Assembly: GCA_029204225.1 (NCBI GenBank)
Contig: CM055099.1
Coordinates: 61,163,753 to 61,227,752, forward strand
Direction of reading: 5' to 3'
DNA from: Diphasiastrum complanatum
Lineage: Eukaryota > Streptophyta > Lycopodiopsida > Lycopodiales > Lycopodiaceae
DNA: 64,000 nucleotides
The notes under the pieces were generated by a model. It ran no database searches. It was not told the origin of the DNA and saw nothing but the letters and a program-made list of their open reading frames with translations. The first letter of the stretch is position 1. Every line of letters starts with the position of its first letter. The translations under genes and the position numbers were made by a program. This document shows positions 54,128 to 64,000 of this stretch, in pieces.

Positions 54128-55430
54128 CGCTGGATTACCTAGCTACCCTTGCACACCCCACTACTCCAAAGATCAACTGGTCTCACAGACTATGAACTTT
54201 CAACTGCAGAAATTTGGCAATGAAAATAACCTCATCAACTTTCCAACTTATAAATGACAACTTGAGATATAGCAGGCTATTTCAAAAAGGCGATCAGTAT
54301 TCAGCCAAGAACACTACCGCAATCACCCAAACAAAAAGGCAGCAAATTAACAGGCAACTAGAAAAACCCGCATCGATCTATTGTCCAACAAAATTCTCCT
54401 CTCCTTTTATTAGCAGTTGAACGGATGGCGCAAGCACAAACAAATGAATGAATGCATGGATCGGAACTTTCCAATAGCTAGACTCTATATCCAGACAAGA
54501 GATATCAATATATAAGTGATGGAGGTTTGAGAACGGAAGAGACTAGAGACAGATGAATGCATGTGGTACATTGAAGACCGAGATGGAGGGTAGAGAGGAA
54601 TACAAAAGATCGCGGGAGCGAGAGCACGTGTATGTAAGTTGATTAGAGGAGGTGAGAAAACAGATCCAGAAGGTGTTTGCGTGGATGCCATATCCACCAG
54701 GTCAGCATGAGTCGGAGACCTTAAACTAGAAGCTGGCCCACTCACTAGGATTAATTGGATGAGGAGAATCTTACATGGCAACCCATGGGCTGGAGCCTGG
54801 GAGTTAGAAAGATGGGCCACCATACTCAGTCACATGACAAATGGTTTTTAGGAGTTAAAAGTAGGATTAGCAACCTTGCCACAAGTGTGACCACGGAGCT
54901 CAAGTCAACAACTAATCTTCAACTACAAATACAAACTCTTACTTTTCCCTTCTCGGCCATATCTCTACCCACGATGCGCGTAATCTGACGTCAATTGCTA
55001 TCAACCAACAATCCCTGCACAAGCAATCCACATGATCTGTAGGCAAACACATGCAATAGCCAGATCTGTTCCAGCTCTCACAACAATCAATTCTTTCTTG
55101 TCTCTGTTCACACTTACAATAAAATCATTTTCTAGTTGTGTCTCTTCAATTCCTACCTAGGGAACAATCAATCATCTTCTATTTGCTTTTGTTAGCACTT
55201 TGGAGTACAGTCCCCATGTATAATGTGATTAAAAATCCAGTCTTAGTTTCCTCTATTCACACTTCTGATACAACTCTTTGCTCATAAACAACCCATCTTT
55301 AGTTGCTAATAGAACATGGACTGAGAATTAAGGCTTGCAAGGCTTTGACAACATACTTAGGCTGGCATTTAGTGTGAAATTTGTTATTTGAACTTTATAT
55401 TGCTCCAACTGTTGAAAACTTCGTTATGAG
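54128..55430. other. Upstream region of the amidotransferase gene
   Basis: It probably contains the 5' UTR and promoter. No clear TATA box was assigned. Apparent frames at 54214-54420 and 54485-54823 show no domain. Confidence 0.4.
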
Positions 55431-55439
55431 AGTATATGT

Positions 55440-55805
55440 ATTAACGAGACGAGCAAAGGCCATTCTGCCCGATAAGGATTTTCAAAAAAAATTTGGGCGA
55501 GGCCTAAATTTTTGGGCCGAGCCTAAATTTTTTTGGAAAGCCGAACTGGGCAGAATGGCCTTTGCCCGGCTCTTTCCATTGCGTAATGGATACTTGAAAT
55601 TTTTTCAGAAGCATAATAGGCAGGTTTGACTTTGACTGACCAACACAAATGTGCCATGTGGCAGCTGTATGGAATCCGTACAGACGGGCACAGACAGGCA
55701 GAAAAAAAAAAAAAGCAGAATCTGCCTTTGAAAAAAACGCATGCGTTTTCTGCTTTTTAATTTATTTGAAAATGGGCATAATATGCAACAGGTATCCATT
55801 ACGTG
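55440..55805 (+). repeat. Foldback repeat copy, right of the amidotransferase gene
   Basis: Begins with GCAAAGGCCATTCTGCCCG and has the inverted partner CGGGCAAAGGCCATTCTGCC-like at 55545-55572, forming a hairpin of over 40 bp per arm around an A/T core. It continues with sequence shared, inverted, with 50806-51330. Confidence 0.75.
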
Positions 55806-56600
55806 ACTTTTAGCTTCACCTCCCTAACTAACTTTGCTCGCTCAATATTGGGCATGTCTTTAAGAATATCTTCAGCGATTTCTAGTAGCTTTAGTTTTTA
55901 TAGATAATATATCTTGCAAGTCTCAAAGGGTTTTGGCTTTGAACCAAAATCAATTAAGTCCCATCATGTTCTTTTGTCAGTCAATCTCCAAAATTATCTA
56001 GTAAAAATGTACAAACAAATGCATTTTGACAATACATCATCATGAAAAAGAGAAATCTACAAATTTCATAAAACTATCATAATAAAAAATGAGATAACAT
56101 CTAAACACATGATTTTTGAGGTTCCGAAACCCCATAATATTACAAATGGCTGGCCCAAAATGATGATACGTATTTATTTATTTTACAATACATAATCCAA
56201 ATTATTTTGACTAGTTTTTGTCCATTTCGAAACTTGACATATTCTCAACACTCTTTGTTTCAGCTGATGAAGTTGAATTTTTGTCTTCTTCATCATAGTC
56301 GACTAGCATATCTCCTTCTAAATCAACATCTAATGTTGACGAAAGCCTTGTAAGTCAATGTTTCTTTGTTGCTGATGAGTTGCGTATGATGGTTGTCCTG
56401 TGATGAGTTGCGTATGATGGTTGACCCAATGGATATAGTCGACTTTCATAAATAATTAGTCATTGTCACTTAGAAGAAGTAATGAGAACCTTCTAAAAAA
56501 TGGCAAATGACAAAGTCCATACTTGCCTTTGCCCCTTTGTGCCTCACTCAAAGTGAGTACATCACATAAAACATGAGCATCATAGAAAATGAAGTAGCAA
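55806..56600. other. No gene recognised
   Basis: AT-rich. A 25-bp direct repeat (TGATGAGTTGCGTATGATGG) occurs at about 56374 and 56401. Nothing coding is supported. Confidence 0.5.
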
Positions 56601-56625
56601 CAGGTTGATCCTATGTTAGCAATTT

Positions 56626-57220
56626 ATGAGCTACAAATTCTCTCACCAGGCTACTACTTCACAGAGTCGTCATCGGGTTCGTAGCGAGATCGTTTCACCC
56701 AACTCGCCTTCCGTGGCTCGTCGTCGAACTCAGCCACCAACGCCAGTTGTTACGCCACCACAGGACACCATACCAATCCAATTTGTGGCAGGATCACCGA
56801 AATTTTTTGAAGATACAATGCCAGATGGATTTGAGGGCAAAAATGTTTTTGAAGAAGAAGATCTATAGGCCATTCTTCAGGCCAAATCTACACAACCGAT
56901 TGGATCAAATGTGGCCCATCTACAATACATGCTGTCACTCTTGATTTTGGTGACATCCTAGGAATTCATTTCTACCTAGAAAAGATGATCCAGAATATGA
57001 TAGAGGACAAAGTGGATATAGAGAAAAGAATCTCTGAACTGGGCTCAAAAAACACATTGATCAGTCAAATGTTGATACAAGTCAACTGGGAGCTTCAGAT
57101 CGCCAGGTAGCACGAAGCAAAATCAATGGCAAACCTCAAGCAAGCCTAGCAGCATGAAGATGCACTTCAAGATAATGTCGACAAAAGTTGTAGGAAGCTC
57201 TCGGCGAAGCACAAGACCCA
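56626..57220 (+). pseudogene. Coding remnant with basic, Pro-rich and coiled-coil parts
   Basis: A frame at 56626-56868 reads RHRVRSEIVSPNSPSVARRR and PPQDTIPIQFVAGSP. About 100 bp later another frame gives FYLEKMIQNMIEDKVDIEKR and LISQMLIQVNWELQIAR, then stops within a Gln/Lys-rich helix. It may be one decayed gene, perhaps of a retroelement. I do not recognise it. Confidence 0.3.
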
Positions 57221-57229
57221 TTAGAAAAA

Positions 57230-58490
57230 TTCCAAAATAAAAAATGGCCCTTTGTAAAGATACTTTTATTTTGTTTCTCTAGTTTTGACCACCAACTGGC
57301 CCAATCAAAATGGAAAATTTTCAAATGTACGTAACATAGCTCAAATAAACTGAAAAATAAAAATATATCACAACAAACTTTGAAATTTACGTCGGGCAAC
57401 ATGGACGTATCCCATTGGTTCGCCCTTCCTGCCCGACACATGCTAATCTGCCCGACGTCAATATCTCAGGTTAAATGTGTTCAACTATGCTGGCTAGTAT
57501 AATGAAATTTGTTAACTAGACTAGTTACAGTAATAGAAATATAGTATGCACAGTAACTGTGACTACTGTGGCATTCTCATGAGATTAAATGTGATACAAA
57601 AAATTGAATTGAGTATCATATCGGAAAGATTTTTGGTGGACAAGGTTAGAATATAGCAATGGGAAGGAGACCAAGATCTACAATTGAGTCTGTGATTCTT
57701 TAGAATGAGAAAAATGAAACTGATAACTGGAAATCAACAAAATGTCCGAAGAATTCATGGGTGTTGCTACATCCATCATAAAAGGGCAATTTTCGACAGA
57801 AGAAAAGGGCAAAGATGACATACAAATATTATTGGAAAACAAAAAATTTGGAGTTCAAGACAACTCCCGAAGGTCACTCTATTTTAGATGTGTTAGTACA
57901 ACATGTTTATATGCGCTCAAAAATAAAAGTACAAGATATCAATTATCATGATCATTGAAAATGTAATTGTAAGTATATCAAAAGGTATGCATTTTACTGC
58001 AATCATAGGTGTTTTTTAATTGAAGCCCTTAAGATTACGATTTAAATTATTCAATGTGTTTCTTCTTTTAGATTTATATCCATCAAACATAAGTGAATGG
58101 GAGCCAATACAATCACTTGCAGGAATATTGGATGTGATTCACTTTGATGTTGGAAAGCTGTAATACAGAGGAAGAAGTCCAAAGGAGCTTGTAGTGGTAT
58201 ATATTTTTATGAATCTTCATATATACCACAAACGGATGGGAGTTTCGGCAAGCTTGAAGCAATTCCATAGCCAAGTTTTCAGAGTGATGAGTGGCCTACT
58301 CCTGCTAGTATTGTTTCTGAATCCCCCAGATGCAAGCTACTCTTGGATGTTAGAAATGCCATGAAGATAAGTACAAGTTCAAAAATTGTTCACCTTAGTT
58401 GGTTTCTCTCATTGCATATATTTGTTGATTTTTTCTCAAGTACAAGTGTTTGACGGACACCAACTTTATTTGTTTGCAAGGATTTATCAA
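57230..58490. other. No gene recognised
   Basis: AT-rich. CTGCCCGAC-type words at 57380-57465 recur in the right part of the window (63500-63560). A short frame at 57742-57951 (EFMGVATSIIKGQFSTE) resembles a copia gag start loosely. Confidence 0.4.
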
Positions 58491-58498
58491 CTGAGATT

Positions 58499-59089
58499 TT
58501 GTTAGATCTCATGGATCAAGGCTGGAATAATAAAACAAATAAAGATATAGAATGTAGGATAAAAAAATCGTCAATGATCTTTCATGATCATATCGAAAAA
58601 CAAATGCTCGATCTCACATTCAACTATCAGAAATTCAAAAAATGGTACATGGCTACCACTAGATCAAAACTTCCAAATAAATGGTCACACAAACCAAAAG
58701 GAGATAAGCATCATAATGGTTCAATACCCAAGCCTGAATCACTTCCAGCATGGGTAGCAAAGGATGGCAAAGCAATTGTCATTGTATCCCTGAATCTGAA
58801 AGACACTCAGATTGCTCACATGTCAAACAACACCACCTCCAAAGAAGCGTGGGATATCTTTACAAGCATCTACGAGACCTCAGATGTGTCCACTCGTCTC
58901 TTCTTGAGGAAGCAGATACTGACACTCAGAATGAGCAAAGGCACCTCAGTAAGCGACCATCTGAACGAGTTCAAACAGTTGCTAAACCAACTGGCTACAA
59001 TAGGATCACCTATATTAGAAGAGAACTCTACCATGTCTCTTCTTTCCAATCTTCCATCCTCTTCTTTCCAGTCTTCCATCCTCGTATGA
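58499..59089 (+). pseudogene. copia gag fragment
   Basis: The last 110 codons match a copia gag: AWVAKDGKAIVIVSLNLKDT, SKEAWDIFTSIYETSD and LRKQILTLRMSKGTSVSDHL. The N-terminal 85 codons look unrelated. The frame ends at 59087 after FQSSIL, before the zinc knuckle. No LTR was found near it. Confidence 0.7.
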
Positions 59090-59097
59090 CAATTTAG

Positions 59098-60455
59098 TAT
59101 TGCTTCTTAGCAAATATCAGAAAGATAATTTGTCACGAATAGCTAGAAAGATTGTTAGTCGTGAATAGCTAGACTAATAATAATTTGCAAAGAACAGACT
59201 ACCAGATTAAGTATTAAGAAAGTCAGACAGAATGTAGAAATGCATTGCAATATTGACACAAATTCAGATTAAGTATAGCAAAATATACAAGTCAATAATA
59301 CAGGCGAACACAAGACAATAGCGGACGTAACCGCATGCTTCACAAAGCTAATCACACAATCTGTAAAGATGATGAACCTATTAGTAACAATACATCTGGA
59401 AGTAAAGAATTGATGCACGAAAGCATCTACAATGTCTGTCTCTAATAATCAGTGATGTTTGGTTCTAATGCTGTTATGCTTCACACTTTGCTTCTTACTG
59501 AATACGCAGATGGTATTCAATATATACATAATTTTACAGGTGTGCAGATGAAGAAAGTACAAAAGTGGATGTGTTGTCTGTGGGAGATCGTGGGTGGCTT
59601 GTCAAATCTGATTGCACAGTGCATGGGATGAGCGTGAGAAAGCGGCGATGTTAGCCTTTGCTGAAATTAACGTTGATGAAAATGCAAAAAATGCGACACT
59701 CTGACAAATGCTTAAAACATTATCGTAATCCATTCTAGGCACCAAGTCTTCGGTTTCAAAATCTATATAGAGAATTCAGCAATTGTGCTAGCCTCATGAT
59801 AGTAAAAAAAATTACACAAATCCGCTGTAGTTCAGACTGATTGTCAGAATAAGCTCATAGCTATTATAGATCATAGTTAGCTTTGTGAGCATGCGGATTC
59901 ATCCGCTATTGTTTTGTGCTCACTAGCATCATCTGACTTGTATTTCTATACATTCAATCTGAATATATATTGTTTGATTTTGCGTATAGATTTTGTCAAT
60001 GTTACATGCTTTCCACTTTCTGCCTGGCTCTCTAACTATTTTGTCTAACTATCTACTCTTCCTCTTCCGCATAAATGCAATTAAGCTCTATCTTGTGTTC
60101 GCCTACAGTTGTAGTAGTGCACGCACCGAAGGAATTAGTCGACCACTGCCTTCGCATAGTAGTAGGACCATTCTAATCCGATTGTTCGACCTATTTGATT
60201 CACGGACTCTATTTCCCCAACACCAACCCGATCTAATGAGTGCTTCCAAGCCTCACCACTACATAGCGCGCTTATTATGTTGATTTGTTATGACATCTTG
60301 CCTTGCTAGTCTTGAAAGTTGATTATCATTCATTCCCCTTGTCCCAAATCAAAAGTCCACCAAGGATTCAATGAAGGAATGTAAACCTCACCAAAAGCTA
60401 TATTCGCATAGCTCTTCAATCTGTCATAAATATTGATATTGGCATCTACTCCTAC
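59098..60455. other. No gene recognised
   Basis: AT-rich unique-looking sequence. A frame at 59993-60283 has no domain. Confidence 0.5.
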
Positions 60456-60462
60456 ATTAATT

Positions 60463-60720
60463 CACTACAAAAATTGCCGCGATTTCCGACATAAATTTTG
60501 ACATAAAATCATGTTTTATTTTTTTTTGAATTGACGCGGGCGTCAGAAAATGCGTCTCAACAGGGTTGTCGGAATCCATCGCATTTAAAATCCATTGATG
60601 TTCAACAACAAGCCCAAAACCGGCAACCGATCGGTAAAAACAATTTTCAAATAATATGCCACAGATTCTGATGGCCACGTGGACGTCGAAATATGACAAA
60701 AAAAAAAATTTCATCGAGTT
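60463..60720. mobile_element. CACTA-like transposon terminus
   Basis: CACTACAAAAATTGCCGCGA at 60463 is the classic start of plant CACTA (En/Spm) elements. A subterminal inverted pair follows: GCGATTTCCGAC (60479-60490) against GTCGGAATCCATCGC (60570-60584). The opposite end (TTTTTGTAGTG) should lie to the right; I did not find it inside the window. Confidence 0.5.
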
Positions 60721-60958
60721 TTTAGCTTGATTTCTAAATTGCGCTCTTCCGTAAAATCACTGAAAAAGTTGAACTAAATATTTATTTCTTGAATTGTGTC
60801 CTCCATGATTTGTTGCTCTATGAAATGCTCCCCTTGCTTGCCAATGAGATTTTTCCATGCTTTGTGATGACCAGATACTTAAGCTCCCATATTCCTTTGC
60901 AAAATGAGTTGCATGATGAAGAAAGATGTGCTGCAAACAATAGTTTTGATTAGTTACA

Positions 60959-62729
60959 TCAGTAGAAAAAATATAAGCCTGAATGAGAAAAGTACCAGAT
61001 AATGATATAGATTAGCACCATATAATGAATAACGTTGTCTTTTCCCCAACAATCATGTACAGATTTTACGAATGTGGTGCAATGATTTTGCAAAGTCCTC
61101 ATATCTTCTGATGATAGGTTTTCTTTCCTGATAACACCTATGAGTTTGTCTAAGTTGGTCCACACTTGTCCCTTTTCCACTCGATGACTTCCTTCCAATG
61201 TTCGTGTGGCTTGAACAATTTCTCTTCCAATTTTGTATCTGACACTTGATTTTTTGCATGTGTGATTGGATAAGAATCTTCTTGCTTTAGTACCTCCAAT
61301 TGATGGCTTATTAGGAATGTTTTCTTGTTTCCTTGAGAGTCTGTCACTTTTTTCAATTGTGACATTCCCTTTATCTAGTCCTACATTTGACAGAACTATT
61401 TCCAATCTCCTAATTGCTGCTTTAGCCACTGACTCTAGTTTATGATTCCATGCTAGTAGAATATGCAGGTAAATTAGTTTTTTAATAATACGAACCTCAG
61501 CATGCAATGTGCATATGTGAACATATTTTAATGGAATTGGCAGAACACTTTTCATATTTGGATCTTCAGCTTCTCGTGTTGGGCCAGTGTTTGTTGATCG
61601 TCCCAAATTCATATTGTAGCAATCCTTCATGCAATAAAGACATGGATGTCTTGATATTGCCCCATGAGAGACATTATACATACATTTTAATGTTTTCAAA
61701 TCCCCTGCAAGGTGTCATTGAATTTGAAAACTTCTATGGTTTTCGACTGTAACTTTCTCACCCTCCAAATGTCTCTTTATAATCTCGCCATAATTTGTTC
61801 TTGAAAATATCAATGATAGTATTTTATGGTCCTCTTTCAAGACTTGCAGAGAAACAAGTAATGCATGACATGTCAATAAAAACTGGCAAGGTATGAATTG
61901 TTGATATAGATATTCTAAATGAAAATTGAAATGTATACCTGGAATGCCGCCAACCACCATATGTGATTTTTCGATTGAACACTAAACGTTCGATCATCTG
62001 TATTTGAAATTTTGTTTATCAAAGTGACACTCACACGTTCCAACTTCTGACCCTTGATGACTTTAGATTCATCCAATTTTATTACAATAATGATCTTTCC
62101 ATTTACTTGATGTTCGTCTAGTTTATAGAATCGAATAATGTACTTTAGAACATTTTCAATATCAAGAAAAATATTATTGCAATCATTGTAATTGAGCTCA
62201 CCATATTCTGATTTGTATAATTCAGTTATATGAAGTGGTTGGTCAACTACTTTGAACATTCCGTCATTATAAAAATTTCTAGCTAATCTTACTCGATATG
62301 GATGCGGAAGATTAATTCTCTTCACCATCACTTGGGAAAAAGCTTCTTTAACTATTGAACCTTAATCAAAACAGTCTCTACAATTTCATTTTTTATTTTT
62401 TCAAACCGAGCATTTTTTATCATTTCCTTTGTTGACTTTCTTGGTAAAACATGACTTAAAGATGATCCAATGCATGAACGATCTGTTAAATAGTTTTTTG
62501 CCACCAAACATGACCTGCAACAAACATATGAAACTCAAATTATGTTTAATAAATAAATAATCCATATTATCGAGTGCAAATCAAACTTAAATGACATATA
62601 CAACTCAAATAAATAGCTTAGATGACAACATACTTGAATGCTCAGATTCTTTTTTTTCTGATTGCCGCTATGTGTAGATAGGTCATCAATATTCTTCATC
62701 AGTACTCTCTTTCTTTTCCTCTTCATCAT
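60959..62729 (-). pseudogene. Multi-exon transposase-like gene, broken
   Basis: Minus-strand pieces run in order. A lysine-rich exon (62729-62640) ends at donor GTATGT. An exon starting near 62513 after TTGCAG reads VAKNYLTDRSCIGSSLSHVL. After a shift, 62331-61938 reads MVKRINLPHPYRVRLARNFY and KIIIVIKLDESKVIKGQKLE and ends AFQ|GTATAC. An exon after CTGCAAG (about 61842) reads SRTNYGEIIKRHLEGEKV. After another shift comes GDLKTLKCMYNVSHGAISRH, PCLYCMKD and a basic C-terminus. The IKLDES and GDLK...HPCLYC layout reminds me of transposase-like proteins with a CxxC motif in animals and some plants; I cannot name the family. Confidence 0.45.
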
Positions 62730-62751
62730 TGCCTTATTGATAACTTTTAGA

Positions 62752-63415
62752 TCAACAACAGAGTTTAAACTCTCGCATTACAACTTTTCCGGATTCTAAC
62801 ATTTCTTGGTTTGATTCTCGAAGAGTAGTGACAGTTGCATTCAACTCTGACATAGCATTCTTGAGTGCATTGTTTTCAGCACTAGTGTGTTGCACATAAT
62901 GAAGCAATTGTTGATTTGCACATTGCAATTGTTGATTAGCAAACTGTAATTGTTGATTCAGACAAGATATGCTATGCATTCCAAAAGTTACCGGTTTGTA
63001 TTCTCTCTCTACGTAGCCTCTCTCTAAAGTGAAATTTCTTAAAGGGCCCATTTTGAGCCCATATTTCCCCTAATGAGATGCTCCACAAATGTGTCTATAT
63101 ACATGTAGCACACTTCAAAAACTATACATCATGCCAAGCCATGGATTCCAAGGCATTTTGTGCACTTGAAGATACATCAATAAAACTATTAAGTGCATAC
63201 ATAATGTTTCCAAAGACAACTTGCCTTGCGTAATCCATATGATTGAGCCTAGATGGCTCCATCTTGATACTCATGGTTCTTTTTGGAGTCCTTGGGTCTT
63301 GAGCTTGCTCCTCCACTTGACTTGACTCCAAACCATCAATGAATTGAATAAGGTGTTGATCCAAGAAAATGAGAGATAGAATGAAGAAAATGAGAGGTAT
63401 ACCTATGAATGACAA
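62752..63415 (-). CDS. Two unidentified frames upstream of the transposase-like gene
   Basis: 63122-63415 (97 codons) starts with a hydrophobic segment and ends QNALESMAWHDV. 62752-63051 (99 codons, ATG 63051) has a clear coiled coil with three near-copies of LQxANQQLQ, then NALKNAMSELNATVTTLRES. They may be first exons of the gene to the left, or separate. No family recognised. Confidence 0.3.
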
Positions 63416-64000
63416 AAAGTTCCTTAGCTACAAGGATTAGTTAACCACAGTTTATGACTATTGACGTCAAATCAACCTCGAGTGAACAATGACGGGCAGC
63501 ATAAGAGTATTTGGGCAGTAACTGTGGTCCAATCACAATTGTTTGTTCTGCCCGACAGGATATTTGAAAATCACAAAAATTTGGCCGGGAAAGTTAAATA
63601 CAATATACGTCCGTCAACCACTGTTACAGTTCGTCACAGATGGACACCATTTATTGGGACACATAAGCGTTGAAAGCGTGCAAAGTCAAAAGCAACATCT
63701 TGAGAAAGGGCCCATTTTGAATTCTAATATCCCCTAATGTGTAAGGGATCCTTTAAGAGGTGGTGAAAGACCCTTCATGGACATCATTCTCTATTGGAGT
63801 CTCAAAAGTTTCTTGTTTGTAGCTAGATTTTTTAGAAACTTCTAAAAGCATTCATTCATCTAGAAAGAGAGTTGTAAAAAGATCAAGGTAAATTTGAGGA
63901 GTGTGAAGAATTGCCAGAAATTGGCAAATCCAGTTTGATCAAAAACCATGTAGTATGATGTAAATGTTGTACATAAGTGGATTCCACACATGTAAGGCCA
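63416..64000. other. No gene recognised
   Basis: A segment at 63703-63741 (GGGCCCATTTTGA, CCCCTAATG) repeats 63041-63077 in the same orientation, 660 bp apart, enclosing the frame at 63122-63415. The rest is AT-rich. Confidence 0.5.

Noticed and set aside
54214-54823. Short frames upstream of the amidotransferase gene
   Set aside because: No motif; they lie in its probable promoter and 5' UTR.

Overview
The window is nuclear DNA of a land plant. Two spliced host genes have clear plant homologues: a class I glutamine amidotransferase-like gene with six exons, and the first exon of a peroxisomal adenine nucleotide carrier. A third spliced locus is unidentified. Almost everything else is plant-type retrotransposon sequence, much of it nested or decayed. 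Low gene density, long CT microsatellites, an unusual LINE family, a Penelope-like fragment and deep nesting suggest a large genome such as a fern, lycophyte or gymnosperm. The sequence alone does not settle the lineage.

Layout, left. 1-3637 is a Ty3/gypsy element on the minus strand, cut at both ends. 3638-9104 holds a 5'-truncated LINE copy and then a nearly full-length LINE (ORF1, endonuclease-RT ORF2). Each is bounded by CT repeats. 10795-10937 is exon 1 of the carrier gene (minus). 11114-12270 holds three more LINE pieces, head to tail, separated by CT runs. 12370-25309 is one old gypsy element (minus) split by a complete young copia element (14490-20507, LTRs, 5-bp target duplication) and by a decayed copia element (21097-24211), which itself carries part of another LTR element. 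25591-26503 is an unidentified spliced gene fragment (minus).

Layout, middle. 27.1-29.3 kb and 33.4-33.9 kb hold CT arrays and clusters of 30-38 bp palindromes. Between and after them lie remnants of gypsy integrase, copia gag, a Penelope-like RT and two copia fragments. 39.1-42.8 kb is the most unusual stretch. It has a four-exon gene of unknown family with two in-frame TAG codons, a decayed histone H3-like gene, and eight elements of about 69 bp with conserved inverted arms and unrelated centres, plus one 75-bp hairpin of a different sequence. Two of the eight fill most of one intron. 42933-46456 is a tandem array of units of about 746 bp, each carrying a tRNA-Asp primer binding site, so it looks like an LTR-retrotransposon-derived satellite.

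Layout, right. 47.0-48.9 kb is a decayed gypsy element (plus) and 49.6-50.4 kb a LINE 3' fragment. 51725-54127 (minus) is the intact amidotransferase-like gene, flanked by two inverted copies of a foldback repeat. 56-59 kb holds a coiled-coil fragment and a copia gag. From 60463 rightwards there is a CACTA-like terminus and a broken multi-exon transposase-like gene. Apart from the amidotransferase gene and the carrier exon, nothing here looks like a functioning host pathway; most of the rest is a record of mobile-element insertion and decay.
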